Below, one piece after another: positions 1 through 8,114 of a DNA stretch of 64,000 nt. The notes under the pieces were generated by a model. The model saw only the letters and a program-made list of their open reading frames with translations, had not been told where the DNA came from and searched no databases. This stretch comes from Massilia aurea (GTDB lineage: Bacteria > Pseudomonadota > Gammaproteobacteria > Burkholderiales > Burkholderiaceae_D), in assembly GCF_014200505.1 (NCBI RefSeq), contig NZ_JACHBX010000001.1:1860001-1924000 (forward strand). Direction: 5' to 3'. Position 1 is the first letter of the stretch, and each line of letters begins with the position of its first letter. Position numbers and translations under genes: made by a program.

Positions 1-2321
1 CCGTCGACGGTCACGGCCCGCGGTTTGGCGGCCACGTTGTGCACCTTCAGCGAAAAGCCCCGTGGGACGGCGGTCATCGCCTTGCCGGTTTCGGTGGCAA
101 AGCCGATCTCGAGGCGCGCTTTGCCGTCTGCCTCGCCAAGGCGGCTGGCAAAGCGCACGATCTCGTACTTGCCCGCTGCGAAAGCGCCGGCCGTCTCGCC
201 ATCGTCGTCATACAGCTTGCCGCTGGAGGTCTTGACCGAGGCGTCATGGTAGTAGTGCAGGTCGATCTGACGGCCCGTGTAATCGCGCGTGGTCTGCACC
301 ACCTTCGCCATCGGCACGAACGCGCCCGCGCGCACGTAGACGGGGATGTTGGCATCGACCGGGCGCACGGTTTCGAGAATGCCGCCCTTGTGCGCCTGGC
401 CCGTATGGAAGTCGAACCACACGCTGCCCGTGGTCGGGAAGTACACTTCGGCGCGCGTGGCGCCCGGTTTGACGATCGGCGTGACGAGGAAATCCGGGCC
501 CCACAGATAGGTCGACGAGCGTTCGATCGGCTGAGCCGGATCGGTTTCGACGAACATCAGGGGGCGCATCAACGGCATGCCTGTCTGCTGGTTGTCGAAG
601 GCGATCGTGTAGTTATACGGCAGCATCGCGTAGCGCAGCCACACCGCTTCGCGCGCCAGCACCTTGGTGCGTTCCGAGCGCAGCACCGGTTCGGACGCCA
701 CTGCCTCTTGCGCATGCGGACGGAAGATCGGCTGGAACACGCCGTACTGCAGCCAGCGCACGTACAGTTCGTCGTCGAGCACCGCACCGGCAAAGCCGCC
801 CAGGTCCGAGTGCATGTAGGCCAGGCCCTGCATGCCCATCTGCAGCGAGATTTCCATCTGGGACTGTAGACCGCCCCAGCTGCGGCTGACGTCACCCGAC
901 CACGGAATCATGCCGAAGCGCTGCGACCCGGAGTAACCGGCGCGCATCAGGATGAACGGGCGCTCGGCCGGGAATTCACGCTGATATCCTTCGGCGATCA
1001 GGCGCGCCCAGTCGTGACCATAGACGTTGTGGACCTGGTCGGCCGTGCCGGTGCCGTGCACCAGGTTCGACGGATGCAGTTCCGGCTCGCCCAGGTCGCC
1101 CCACCAGCCCGTGACGCCGCCCTTTTTCAGGTCGCGGTAGATATTCCACCACCAGTCGCGCCCTTCCTTTTTGTACAGGTCGATCAGGCCCGTGTTACCG
1201 AAGTAGAAGTCATACGTGGCAGGCTTGCCCGCGCGGTCCAGCGCCAGCACGTTCTTGTCCACCGCTTCCTGCCAGCGCTTGGACGTGGTCAGGACGAAAG
1301 GCTCGGTGATGACGACCGTCTTGACGCCCTTGGCCTTGAAGTCGGCCATCATTTTTTCGGCGTGCGGGAACGTGTCGCGGTCCCAGTCCATATTGCCCAT
1401 CGTGCCCTGCACCGTCTTGCCGAACCAGTACAGGTCGAGCACGACCGCGTCGAGCGGAATCTTCTCTTGCGCGAACTTGTCGACGATGGCGCGTGTCTCG
1501 GCCTCGGTCTTGTAGCCGAAGCGGCTGGCGAAGTTGCCGAAGGCCCAGCGCGGTGGCAGCGGCTGGCGGCCCGTCAGGTCGGTGTAGCCAGTCATGACGG
1601 CGTCCCAAGTGTCGCCTGCGACGACCTGGTACGTCTTGCGCCCGCCGATGACTTCATAGCGCAGCGTGCCGTCCTTGCGGCTGTCGAAATCGAGCCAGCC
1701 GACCTGCGGATTATCGAAGTGGATCGCGTATTTTTTCGACGACAGCGCCACCGGAATCGTGAAATTCAGCAGCTCGGAACGTTCGGCGTAGCCGTAGTCG
1801 GCCTTGTTGTACAGGCGCAGGCGGTTGCCGCGCCGGTTCATGCCGAGCGCACGCGCCCCGCCGCCGTACAGCGCCTCACCGTCGTCAAGACCGAATTCGA
1901 TGGTGTCCATGCCGTCGACGCGGCCAAAGCCGCGCTTTTCGGCCACCAGGGGCTTGCCCTTGTAAGAGTACCCGATGCGAAACGGCTTGCGGTCGACCGT
2001 GACCGCGATGCCGTCAGTGGCGTACGTGATGCGCGCGCCGTCGTCCTTGAAGGTCGCCGGCGCCTGGACCGGCGCCAGGATCACCGCATGCGAGGCCGGG
2101 TCCAGCTGTTCGCCGTTCGGGATGAAGGTGGTCTCGACGATCGCGCTCGAATACGGCTTGATCAGGTAGCGCCCGTCGGCCGTCGCGATCTCGAGCGTGT
2201 TGCCGTTCTGCGTGACGCTCTTGAACTGGCGCTCGGCGTTCTGCGCGAACGCGAACGTGCTGGTGGCCAGTGGGAGTGCGGTGATGCATAGGGCAAGGCG
2301 GGCGATCGTGGCTGTAGTCAT
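1..2321 (-). CDS. GH31 alpha-glucosidase / 4-alpha-glucosyltransferase-like enzyme, 3' end cut by window edge
   Basis: The frame is open from an ATG at 2321 to the left edge, giving 773 visible codons; the C-terminus is missing. A hydrophobic N-terminal stretch ending near ATSTFAFAQ looks like a signal peptide, so the enzyme is probably periplasmic or exported. The family 31 nucleophile motif GWWGDLGEPE places the catalytic Asp at residue 409. WSGDVSRSWGGL places the acid/base Asp at 477. Family knowledge: GH31 enzymes cleave or transfer alpha-linked glucosyl units. The DLGEP form and the residue spacing remind me of the Cellvibrio Agd31B type, which transfers glucose onto alpha-1,4-glucans, but ordinary alpha-glucosidase is not excluded. 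It is divergent from the peptide transporter at 2561. No TonB-dependent receptor or regulator for it lies in view. Confidence 0.88.
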   Translation of the reverse strand, partial: MTTATIARLALCITALPLATSTFAFAQNAERQFKSVTQNGNTLEIATADGRYLIKPYSSAIVETTFIPNGEQLDPASHAVILAPVQAPATFKDDGARITYATDGIAVTVDRKPFRIGYSYKGKPLVAEKRGFGRVDGMDTIEFGLDDGEALYGGGARALGMNRRGNRLRLYNKADYGYAERSELLNFTIPVALSSKKYAIHFDNPQVGWLDFDSRKDGTLRYEVIGGRKTYQVVAGDTWDAVMTGYTDLTGRQPLPPRWAFGNFASRFGYKTEAETRAIVDKFAQEKIPLDAVVLDLYWFGKTVQGTMGNMDWDRDTFPHAEKMMADFKAKGVKTVVITEPFVLTTSKRWQEAVDKNVLALDRAGKPATYDFYFGNTGLIDLYKKEGRDWWWNIYRDLKKGGVTGWWGDLGEPELHPSNLVHGTGTADQVHNVYGHDWARLIAEGYQREFPAERPFILMRAGYSGSQRFGMIPWSGDVSRSWGGLQSQMEISLQMGMQGLAYMHSDLGGFAGAVLDDELYVRWLQYGVFQPIFRPHAQEAVASEPVLRSERTKVLAREAVWLRYAMLPYNYTIAFDNQQTGMPLMRPLMFVETDPAQPIERSSTYLWGPDFLVTPIVKPGATRAEVYFPTTGSVWFDFHTGQAHKGGILETVRPVDANIPVYVRAGAFVPMAKVVQTTRDYTGRQIDLHYYHDASVKTSSGKLYDDDGETAGAFAAGKYEIVRFASRLGEADGKARLEIGFATETGKAMTAVPRGFSLKVHNVAAKPRAVTVD

Positions 2322-2503
2322 GGCGTGGTTGTCGTTATGTCAGGTTGTGCGGCTGCAGCCGAAGCATGACAGATTTCGACCGCGCCCAACAGCCTCGCCC
2401 TACATGAAACCTGAAGACCGGTCGCTGCCTGGCTGGTCCCTCGTGCCGGCCACGTGGCAGCAGCGCGCATGCCACCCGATCTGCAAGCTTCATCCAGATG
2501 GCA

Positions 2504-2509
2504 TAGAAT
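2504..2509 (+). promoter_or_regulatory. candidate -10 box for the POT transporter gene
   Basis: TAGAAT matches the sigma-70 -10 consensus at five of six positions and would start transcription near 2516, leaving a leader of about 45 nt with a Shine-Dalgarno GAGG at 2551. No good -35 box is visible at the usual spacing. The rest of the 240-bp gap between the divergent genes holds nothing I can name. Confidence 0.35.
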
Positions 2510-2560
2510 CCTCGGATTTTGCGCGCCGGCCTGGCCGGGGTGCAGTCGCAGAGGACTTGT

Positions 2561-4063
2561 ATGGACACGACACTCGGGCGCCCGGTCAGCCAGACCCGCT
2601 CATTCGCCACGATCGCGCTGATCGAGTTGTGGGAGCGCTTCGGCTACTACGGCATGCAGGCGCTGATCGTCTACTTCATGGTGCAGCGCCTGGGGTTCGA
2701 CGACACCCGCGCCACGCTCGTATGGGGCGCAGCCGCGGCCCTGATCTACGTCGCGCCGGCAATCGGCGGCTGGATCGGCGACAAGGTGCTCGGCACGCGC
2801 CGCTCGATGGTGATTGGCGCCATCATCCTGTCGCTCGGCTACGCGCTGATGGGCATCCCGACGACCAATACCTGGCTGACCTTTTCGGCGCTGGGCGTGA
2901 TCGTCGTCGGCAATGGCCTGTTCAAGCCCAATACCGCCAACCTGGTGCGCAAGATCTACGAAGGCAACGACTCGAAGATCGACAGCGCCTTCACCATCTA
3001 CTACATGGCCGTCAACGTCGGCTCCACGGTCTCGATGCTGGCCACGCCGGCCATCAAGGACCACGTCAACGCCAACTACGCCGGGGAACTGGGCTGGCAC
3101 GTGGCGTTCGCATTCTGCAGCGTCGGCCTGTGGGTGGGCCTTATCACGGTGGGCCTGTTGCGCCGCACGATCGGGCATATCGGTTCACCGCCGGACAACT
3201 TGCCGCTCAACTGGGGCAAGCTCGCGCTGGTGCTGGGCGGTGGCGTGCTGGCCGTGATCGCATCGGCCTTCATCCTCGAATACGGCTGGCTCGCGCGCCT
3301 GTTCGTGTACCTGGCGGGGCTGGTCGTGCTGGGCATCTTCATCCACCTGATCCGCACCAGCCAGGCCAGCGAACGCTCTGGCCTCGTCGCCGCGCTCGTG
3401 CTGACGCTGCAGACGGTGTTCTTCTTCATCTTCTACCAGCAGATGTCGACGTCGCTGTCGCTGTTCGCGCTACGTAACGTCGACCTGGATTTCAGCCTGT
3501 TCGGCAGCCACCTGTTCACCTGGTCGCCGGCGCAGTTCCAGGCGCTCAACGCGATCTGGATCATGCTGCTCAGCCCTGTGCTGGCCTGGGTCTACACGCG
3601 CGCCAGCAACGCCGGGCGTGATTTGTCGATCGCCGCCAAGTTCGCGCTGGGCTTTGCCGTCGTCGCCGCGGGCTTCTTCACGTACGGCTTCGCCGGCGCC
3701 TTTGCGGTCAATGGCCTGACCTCGTCGTGGATCATGATCGCGGGTTACGGCCTGTATTCGCTGGGCGAACTCTTGGTGAGCGGCCTGGGACTGGCCATGA
3801 TCGCGCGCTATGTGCCGGCGCGGATGGGCGGCTTCATGATGGGCGCCTACTTCGTGGCAGTCGGCATTTCGCAATACCTGGGTGGCCTGGTGGCCACGAT
3901 GGCCAGCGTGCCGCAAGGGATGACCGACCCGCTGCAAACGCTGCCGATCTATACCAGCCTGTTCAACAAGCTGGGGCTGGCCGCCATCGCCTGCACGCTG
4001 ATCGCGCTGGCCGCACTGCCGCTGATGCGCCGCCTGACGGCCGAGCACCACACTCACCGCTAG
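2561..4063 (+). CDS. POT/PTR family proton-dependent peptide transporter
   Basis: The 500-residue protein is almost entirely hydrophobic with about 14 predicted membrane spans. The N-terminal ELWERFGYYG motif is the ExxERFxYYG signature of proton-coupled oligopeptide transporters, where the acidic and Arg residues act in proton coupling. TIYYMAVNVGS, around residue 150, matches the second POT signature (FYxxxNxGS). Family role: import of di- and tripeptides across the inner membrane using the proton gradient. I chose the ATG at 2561 over the TTG at 2519 because GAGG at 2551-2554 sits 6 nt before it and family members start just before the ERF motif. The aminotransferase gene follows after 45 bp, which fits joint use of imported amino acids, though co-transcription is not proven. 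Paralogue-level naming (DtpA/B/D) is not possible from sequence alone. Confidence 0.93.
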   Translation: MDTTLGRPVSQTRSFATIALIELWERFGYYGMQALIVYFMVQRLGFDDTRATLVWGAAAALIYVAPAIGGWIGDKVLGTRRSMVIGAIILSLGYALMGIPTTNTWLTFSALGVIVVGNGLFKPNTANLVRKIYEGNDSKIDSAFTIYYMAVNVGSTVSMLATPAIKDHVNANYAGELGWHVAFAFCSVGLWVGLITVGLLRRTIGHIGSPPDNLPLNWGKLALVLGGGVLAVIASAFILEYGWLARLFVYLAGLVVLGIFIHLIRTSQASERSGLVAALVLTLQTVFFFIFYQQMSTSLSLFALRNVDLDFSLFGSHLFTWSPAQFQALNAIWIMLLSPVLAWVYTRASNAGRDLSIAAKFALGFAVVAAGFFTYGFAGAFAVNGLTSSWIMIAGYGLYSLGELLVSGLGLAMIARYVPARMGGFMMGAYFVAVGISQYLGGLVATMASVPQGMTDPLQTLPIYTSLFNKLGLAAIACTLIALAALPLMRRLTAEHHTHR

Positions 4064-4074
4064 GGTTCTTGTAA

Positions 4075-4108
4075 GATGGCCGGATTGTTCTTTTCCGATC
4101 CGGCCATC
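4075..4108. promoter_or_regulatory. perfect inverted repeat directly before the aminotransferase start
   Basis: GATGGCCGGA (4075-4084) and TCCGGCCATC (4099-4108) are perfect complements around a 14-nt pyrimidine-rich loop. The right arm ends one base before the chosen ATG. An in-frame upstream ATG (4076) lies inside the left arm. It could be an operator, a hairpin that hides the start, or a weak terminator for the transporter; there is no T-run. Confidence 0.6.
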
Positions 4109-5305
4109 ATGTCTTCCAATTCCCTCGATACCAATCTGCAGGTCGCACAGCGCGTGCACGCCATCGAACCGTTTCGCGTCATGGAAATGGTCAAGGCCGC
4201 CGCGCTGCTGCGGCGCGCGGGCCGCGACATCATCAGCATGAGCGTCGGCGAGCCCGATTTCACGGCGCCCGACATCGTCGCCGACGCGGCCGTCGCCGCA
4301 ATCCGCGGCGGCGTCACCCAATACACCGAGTCGCTCGGCCTGCCCGAGCTGCGCGCCGCGATCTCGGGCCACTACGCCGCGACGCAGGGCCTTGACATCG
4401 ATCCGCGCCGTATCGTCATCACCGCCGGCGCCTCGGCTGGCCTGCTGCTGGCCTGCGCCGCGCTGGTCGGCCAGGGCGACGAGGTCCTGATGCCCGACCC
4501 GTCGTACCCGTGCAACCGCCATTTCGTGACCAGCTTCGGCGGCACGCCGATCCTGGTGCCGGCCTCGTTCGAGGACCGTTACCAGCTCGGCGCGCACCAT
4601 GTGCACGAGCGCTGGACGGCGCGCACGCGCGGCGTGCTGGTGGCCTCGCCCTCCAACCCCACGGGCACGTCGATGACCCCGGCGCAGCTGCGCGACATGC
4701 TGGCCGCAGTCCGTGCACGCGGCGGCTTTGCCATCGTCGACGAGATCTACCAGGGCCTGACGTACGACCACGTGCCGGTCAGCGCGCTGGCGCTCGACCC
4801 GGATGTGATCACCGTGAACAGCTTCTCGAAATACTTCAACATGACCGGCTGGCGCCTGGGCTGGCTCGTGGTGCCCGACAGCCTGGTGCCCGTGTTCGAG
4901 AAGCTCGCCCAGAACCTGTTCATCTGCGCGCCGACGATCGCCCAGCATGCGGCGCTGGCGTGCTTCCAGCCCGAAGCGCTGACGATTTTCGAAGCGCGCC
5001 GCCAGGAATTCCAGCGCCGCCGCGACTATCTGGTGCCCGCCTTGCGCGAGCTCGGGTTCGGGGTGCCGGTGATGCCCGACGGCGCGTTCTACGTGTACGC
5101 CGACGTCACCGCGCTCGATCATCCGCTGCGCGGCGACAGCGCGGCGCTGAGCATGGCGCTGCTCAATGACGCGCATGTGGCGATCGTGCCGGGGGATGAC
5201 TTCGGCGTGGCCGCACCTGCGCAGCATGTGCGGTTTTCGTATGCGACGAAGTATGAGCGGATCGAGGAAGCGGTAGCGCGGCTGGCGCGTCAGCTGGGGC
5301 GCTGA
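4109..5305 (+). CDS. class I pyridoxal-phosphate aminotransferase (aspartate aminotransferase fold)
   Basis: The 398-residue protein has the fold-type I hallmarks: SVGEPDF near the N-terminus, SNPTGT, DEIYQGLTY in the cofactor pocket, and NSFSKYFNMTGWRLGW, whose Lys241 should form the Schiff base with PLP. The Arg of VRFSYATKYE near the C-terminus is the expected substrate-carboxylate contact. It transfers an amino group between an amino acid and a 2-oxo acid in the cytoplasm; substrate is not predictable, and annotations such as AspC-like or broad-specificity aminotransferase would all be reasonable. Start choice is uncertain: ATG 4109 begins where homology-like sequence starts but has no clear Shine-Dalgarno, while ATG 4076 would add 11 residues and lies in an inverted repeat. 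It converges on the LysR gene with 13 bp between stops. Confidence 0.9.
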   Translation: MSSNSLDTNLQVAQRVHAIEPFRVMEMVKAAALLRRAGRDIISMSVGEPDFTAPDIVADAAVAAIRGGVTQYTESLGLPELRAAISGHYAATQGLDIDPRRIVITAGASAGLLLACAALVGQGDEVLMPDPSYPCNRHFVTSFGGTPILVPASFEDRYQLGAHHVHERWTARTRGVLVASPSNPTGTSMTPAQLRDMLAAVRARGGFAIVDEIYQGLTYDHVPVSALALDPDVITVNSFSKYFNMTGWRLGWLVVPDSLVPVFEKLAQNLFICAPTIAQHAALACFQPEALTIFEARRQEFQRRRDYLVPALRELGFGVPVMPDGAFYVYADVTALDHPLRGDSAALSMALLNDAHVAIVPGDDFGVAAPAQHVRFSYATKYERIEEAVARLARQLGR

Positions 5306-5318
5306 AGGCCCGGCACCG

Positions 5319-6236
5319 TCAACCCTCGGCCACCGGCGATTCTGCGACCAGATCGATGAAGGCACGCAGCGGCGCCGGCATGCGCCGGCTCGGAAAATAC
5401 AGCTTGGGGCCGTCGAAGCGTTGCCACCACATTGGCAGGACAGGCTCCAGACTGCCGTTCTGGAAATACGGATCGAGCCAGTTCCTGAAGGTGCAAATCA
5501 ATCCATGCCCGGCGCGCGCCAGTTCGATCCCGGCAGCGGCTGCATCGACGCCGATGATCAATCGGCTGGCCGGGTCGACGGTGATTTTTTCGCCGTCGCG
5601 CTCGAAGTCCCAGGCAGTGAGCGCGCCGCTGGCAAAGCGCAGACGCACGCACTGATGCGCCATGACGTCGCGGGGATGCGCAGGGTAGCCGTGCGCGCGC
5701 AGATACGATGGCGCCGCGGCCAGCGCCAGCTCCTGGTAGCGCGGCCCGATGGGAACCGCGATCATGTCCTTCGCAAGATGTTCGGGATAGCGGATGCCGG
5801 CAGCACAACCCTGCGCAATCGTATCGGTCAGCCGGTCGTCCACGACCAGTTCGACGCGCACTGCAGGGTGCGCGGCAAGAAATCGATCGATCAACGGCGG
5901 CAGGATGTCGACCATGACCGAACCGGCCACATTCAACTTCAGTAATCCGGTCACTGACGTCGACGCGGTGCTGATCTCTTGCAAGGCGGCGCGCGTCTGG
6001 GACAACAAGGGGCCCAGGCGGGCTTCCAGCTCGCGCCCTGCTTCGGTTGGCGTCACGCTGCGCGTGTTTCGTGTCAGGAGGGGCAGGCCAAGCTGCTTTT
6101 CCAGACGCGTGATGGTGTCGCTGACATTCGACGGCGCCAGTCCCAGGCGTTTGGCGGCGGCCCGGAATCCCTTCGCATCGCACACCGCAAGAAACACGGA
6201 AAGATCGTCCAGGGATGGCTCGCGATTGTTCTTCAT
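5319..6236 (-). CDS. LysR-family transcriptional regulator
   Basis: The 305-residue protein has an N-terminal winged helix (SLDDLSVFLAVCDAKGFRAAAKRLGLAPSN, read in part) followed by the typical linker helix and a substrate-binding domain from about residue 95. LysR proteins are usually tetramers that activate a divergent gene when a small effector binds. Here the divergent gene is the VOC protein at 6418, making it the likely target. Start ATG 6236 is preferred over an upstream start at 6272 because a good minus-strand promoter (TTGATA, 17 bp, TAGACT) places the transcript start at about 6237. Effector unknown. Confidence 0.93.
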   Translation of the reverse strand: MKNNREPSLDDLSVFLAVCDAKGFRAAAKRLGLAPSNVSDTITRLEKQLGLPLLTRNTRSVTPTEAGRELEARLGPLLSQTRAALQEISTASTSVTGLLKLNVAGSVMVDILPPLIDRFLAAHPAVRVELVVDDRLTDTIAQGCAAGIRYPEHLAKDMIAVPIGPRYQELALAAAPSYLRAHGYPAHPRDVMAHQCVRLRFASGALTAWDFERDGEKITVDPASRLIIGVDAAAAGIELARAGHGLICTFRNWLDPYFQNGSLEPVLPMWWQRFDGPKLYFPSRRMPAPLRAFIDLVAESPVAEG

Positions 6237-6243
6237 GGCGATC

Positions 6244-6294
6244 AGTCTATTCTGAAACCACCGTCTTATCAAACTGGCCGGCCTCTTCTACACT
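6244..6294. promoter_or_regulatory. overlapping divergent promoters of the LysR and VOC genes
   Basis: On the minus strand TTGATA (6272-6267) and TAGACT (6249-6244) are 17 bp apart. On the plus strand TTATCA (6266-6271) and TACACT (6289-6294) are 17 bp apart. The two -35 boxes lie on the same seven base pairs, so the promoters compete face to face, a layout that suits LysR autorepression with target activation. The minus-strand start would fall on or one base before the LysR ATG. Confidence 0.6.
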
Positions 6295-6417
6295 GGTTTG
6301 CGCCGGATACGACCGCTCGACAGGCGGCGTATCCAGGCGACCAGTGATCGCTGGAGAGAACGCGTAAGAGTGCCGTTCTTCTGGCTGATGTGTTTGTGAC
6401 CTTTTTGAAAGAACCCC

Positions 6418-6894
6418 ATGCCAGCATCCAACGACCTCGTGTCGCCTACCCCAACCAGCCCGTTCACCTCATGGCGAGGCGACCATGTCGGACTGCGCGT
6501 GCCGGACTTTGAGGCTGCTGCCGCCTGGTACACCGGCACGCTCGATTTTCGCCTGATCCGCACGATGGCACTGGGTGAAAAGACACTGGCTTTTCTCGCG
6601 CCTGCTGCTGACGACAGTTTTCGCATCGAGTTGATTGCCGGTCCTGGGTGCGCACCGCGTCCCGAGTACGACCAACTGATTGACACCCATGCGATCGCCG
6701 GATGGCACCATCTGTGCCTGCGCGTCGAGGATGTCGATGCAGCGATCGGTGAACTGAGACGTCGTGATGTGAGGATTGTCAGTGAACCGCGGGACGCGCC
6801 CGGCCTCGCGCTGCGGTTCGCGTTTTTCAGCGATCCGTGGGGTAACCTGATCGAACTGACCCAACCTTTTTCGACTATGCCAGCTGCAAATTAG
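6418..6894 (+). CDS. VOC (glyoxalase/bleomycin-resistance/dioxygenase) superfamily protein
   Basis: A single 158-residue protein with two beta-alpha-beta-beta-beta modules. Likely metal ligands are His in GDHVGLRV, Glu in RIELI, His in WHHLCLRV and Glu in NLIELT, the standard order for the superfamily. Members isomerise glutathione adducts, modify or bind antibiotics, or cleave aromatic rings; the sequence does not tell which. A poorly conserved N-terminal tail of about 18 residues (Pro/Ser/Thr-rich) precedes the first module. Its position divergent from a LysR regulator suggests inducible expression, and the leader is long (about 117 nt from the predicted start). Neighbouring oxidoreductase and efflux genes support a role in dealing with a toxic small molecule, by inference only. 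Confidence 0.88.
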   Translation: MPASNDLVSPTPTSPFTSWRGDHVGLRVPDFEAAAAWYTGTLDFRLIRTMALGEKTLAFLAPAADDSFRIELIAGPGCAPRPEYDQLIDTHAIAGWHHLCLRVEDVDAAIGELRRRDVRIVSEPRDAPGLALRFAFFSDPWGNLIELTQPFSTMPAAN

Positions 6895-6908
6895 CCTGAG
6901 CTTCAGGG

Positions 6909-6934
6909 TCAGGGCAAACGTCGCTTTGCCCTGA
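6909..6934. terminator. 10-bp perfect hairpin after the VOC gene; no gene in 6935-7110
   Basis: TCAGGGCAAA (6909-6918) pairs perfectly with TTTGCCCTGA (6925-6934) over a 6-nt loop, 14 bp after the VOC stop. It lacks a T-run on either strand, so it may be a weak or Rho-assisted terminator shared with the converging SDR gene. I see no supportable gene in the remaining bases up to 7110. Confidence 0.45.
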
Positions 6935-7110
6935 AAACGCGACGTTGATAACCACGCCTTTGCCCGGCCAGTCGACATATCGGCCAATGGCTCTGCCGTT
7001 TCCGCGAACGGATAGAAGCGATCAACGATCGGGGCGCGCATACACGGCGTCGCCGGGCTTGATCCGCGATGGGTATCGCCGGTGCCTGCCGCCAGAATGT
7101 CATGACCTGA

Positions 7111-7899
7111 TCAGCCCTTGCGCTGGTAGCGTTCGGCCACATGCGCCTGTTTCAGATCCGACAGCAGTCCCTGGCGCGCGCTCTCGAGCGCCTGCCAGCG
7201 GCCTTCCCCATGCAATGCAGGAATCGTGACCGTTTCACGGCGGTCGAACCCGACAAGTGCGGCGTCGACCAGCGCATCGACTTCCATCATGTCGGACATC
7301 GCACTCGCATCGATCCCGGCGCGCTGCCAGATTTCGGTGCGCGTCGCCGCCGGCAAAACAGCCTGCACGTAGATGCCATAGGGAGAAAGTTCTAGCTGTA
7401 GGCCTTGTGACAGGAACAGCACAAACGCCTTGGTGGCGCCGTAAATCGCCATACCGAACTCAGGCGCGAAGCCGACCACCGAACCGATATTGATGATCGC
7501 GCCAGTCCCGGACTGCAGGAAGCGCGGTGTGACCGCTGCGGCCAGCCGCGTCAACGCGGTGATATTGAGCGTTACCAGCGCGTCGATTGCGCCCGGGTTC
7601 TGCTGCGCGAAGCCGCCCGACTGGGCCAGACCGGCGTTGTTGACCAGAATACCGATCCGGCCATCGTCGCGCAAACGCGTTTCAATGGTGGCCAGGTCAT
7701 CGGGATGGGTCAGGTCGGCGCGCAACACATCGACGGCCACCCCATGGCTGGCGCGCAAATTTGCTGCCAGCGTGTCGAGGCGCGCCTCGTCACGTGCAAC
7801 AAGCACCAGATCGTGGCCCCGGCGCGCGAAACGTTCTGCATACGTTGCGCCGATACCGCTGGACGCACCGGTGATCAAGACGGTGGAAAGTGTGGTCAT
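7111..7899 (-). CDS. short-chain dehydrogenase/reductase (SDR), classical type
   Basis: The 262-residue protein has TGASSGIG for dinucleotide binding at residues 10-17, NNAG at about 88, the catalytic Ser in NIGS, and YGATK with the catalytic Tyr and Lys. It should interconvert a carbonyl and an alcohol with NAD(P)H in the cytoplasm; substrate unknown. The start ATG at 7899 is fixed by a strong Shine-Dalgarno (GGAGG) 6-7 nt upstream. It is second in a transcript whose first gene is only a 33-34-codon relic of an old yellow enzyme (7910-8014). The divergent TetR gene at 8115 is the probable regulator. Together these suggest a former enone or electrophile detoxification operon that has lost its first enzyme. 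Confidence 0.92.
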   Translation of the reverse strand: MTTLSTVLITGASSGIGATYAERFARRGHDLVLVARDEARLDTLAANLRASHGVAVDVLRADLTHPDDLATIETRLRDDGRIGILVNNAGLAQSGGFAQQNPGAIDALVTLNITALTRLAAAVTPRFLQSGTGAIINIGSVVGFAPEFGMAIYGATKAFVLFLSQGLQLELSPYGIYVQAVLPAATRTEIWQRAGIDASAMSDMMEVDALVDAALVGFDRRETVTIPALHGEGRWQALESARQGLLSDLKQAHVAERYQRKG

Positions 7900-7909
7900 G
7901 GTGCCCTCC

Positions 7910-8014
7910 TTAGCCGGTCACGGTTGGGTATTCGGTATGGCCTGCGACGCCGCCACCGTACAGGTTAGCGAGCTCCAGAGGGGCATGGGTTGTGGACAAC
8001 GATGGATTGCGCAT
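7910..8014 (-). pseudogene. relic of an old yellow enzyme (NemA-type) gene: only the C-terminal end remains
   Basis: A 34-codon frame with its own good Shine-Dalgarno (AGGAG, 5 nt before the ATG) encodes a peptide ending NLYGGGVAGHTEYPTVTG. From memory, E. coli NemA ends with a very similar YGGGAEGYTDYPTL preceded by an NPDL segment; here NPSL and APLEL occupy the equivalent places. The body of the flavoenzyme (over 300 residues) is missing, so I read this as an in-frame deletion that joined the start signals to the last 30 or so codons. It sits between a TetR-controlled promoter and the SDR gene, 10 bp before the SDR start. A functional leader peptide is the alternative. Confidence 0.65.
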
Positions 8015-8045
8015 GGTGACTCCTGTTGGTGAACGAACGGCGCCA

Positions 8046-8106
8046 ATGATGACGATCATAATCATTAATGTCAAGGTTTTGATTATGGATGACATCAATG
8101 TATAGT
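8046..8106. promoter_or_regulatory. divergent promoters with an inverted repeat, probable TetR operator
   Basis: Minus strand: TTGACA (8074-8069), 17 bp, CATCAT (8051-8046), driving the relic and SDR gene. Plus strand: TTGATT (8079-8084), 16 bp, TATAGT (8101-8106), driving the TetR gene. CATAATCA (8057-8064) and TGATTATG (8080-8087) form an inverted repeat that covers the minus promoter spacer and the plus -35 box. One bound repressor would block both, the usual TetR arrangement. Confidence 0.6.
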
Positions 8107-8114
8107 GGCGGATC

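Noticed and set aside
1014..2291. Plus-strand open frame of 425 codons
   Set aside because: Antisense to the GH31 gene, whose catalytic motifs and signal peptide are clear; composition is that of a shadow frame.
3470..5365. Long minus-strand open frame of 631 codons
   Set aside because: It lies opposite the peptide transporter and aminotransferase, is rich in His, Arg, Gln and Gly, and has no motif. GC-rich coding DNA often leaves such antisense frames open.
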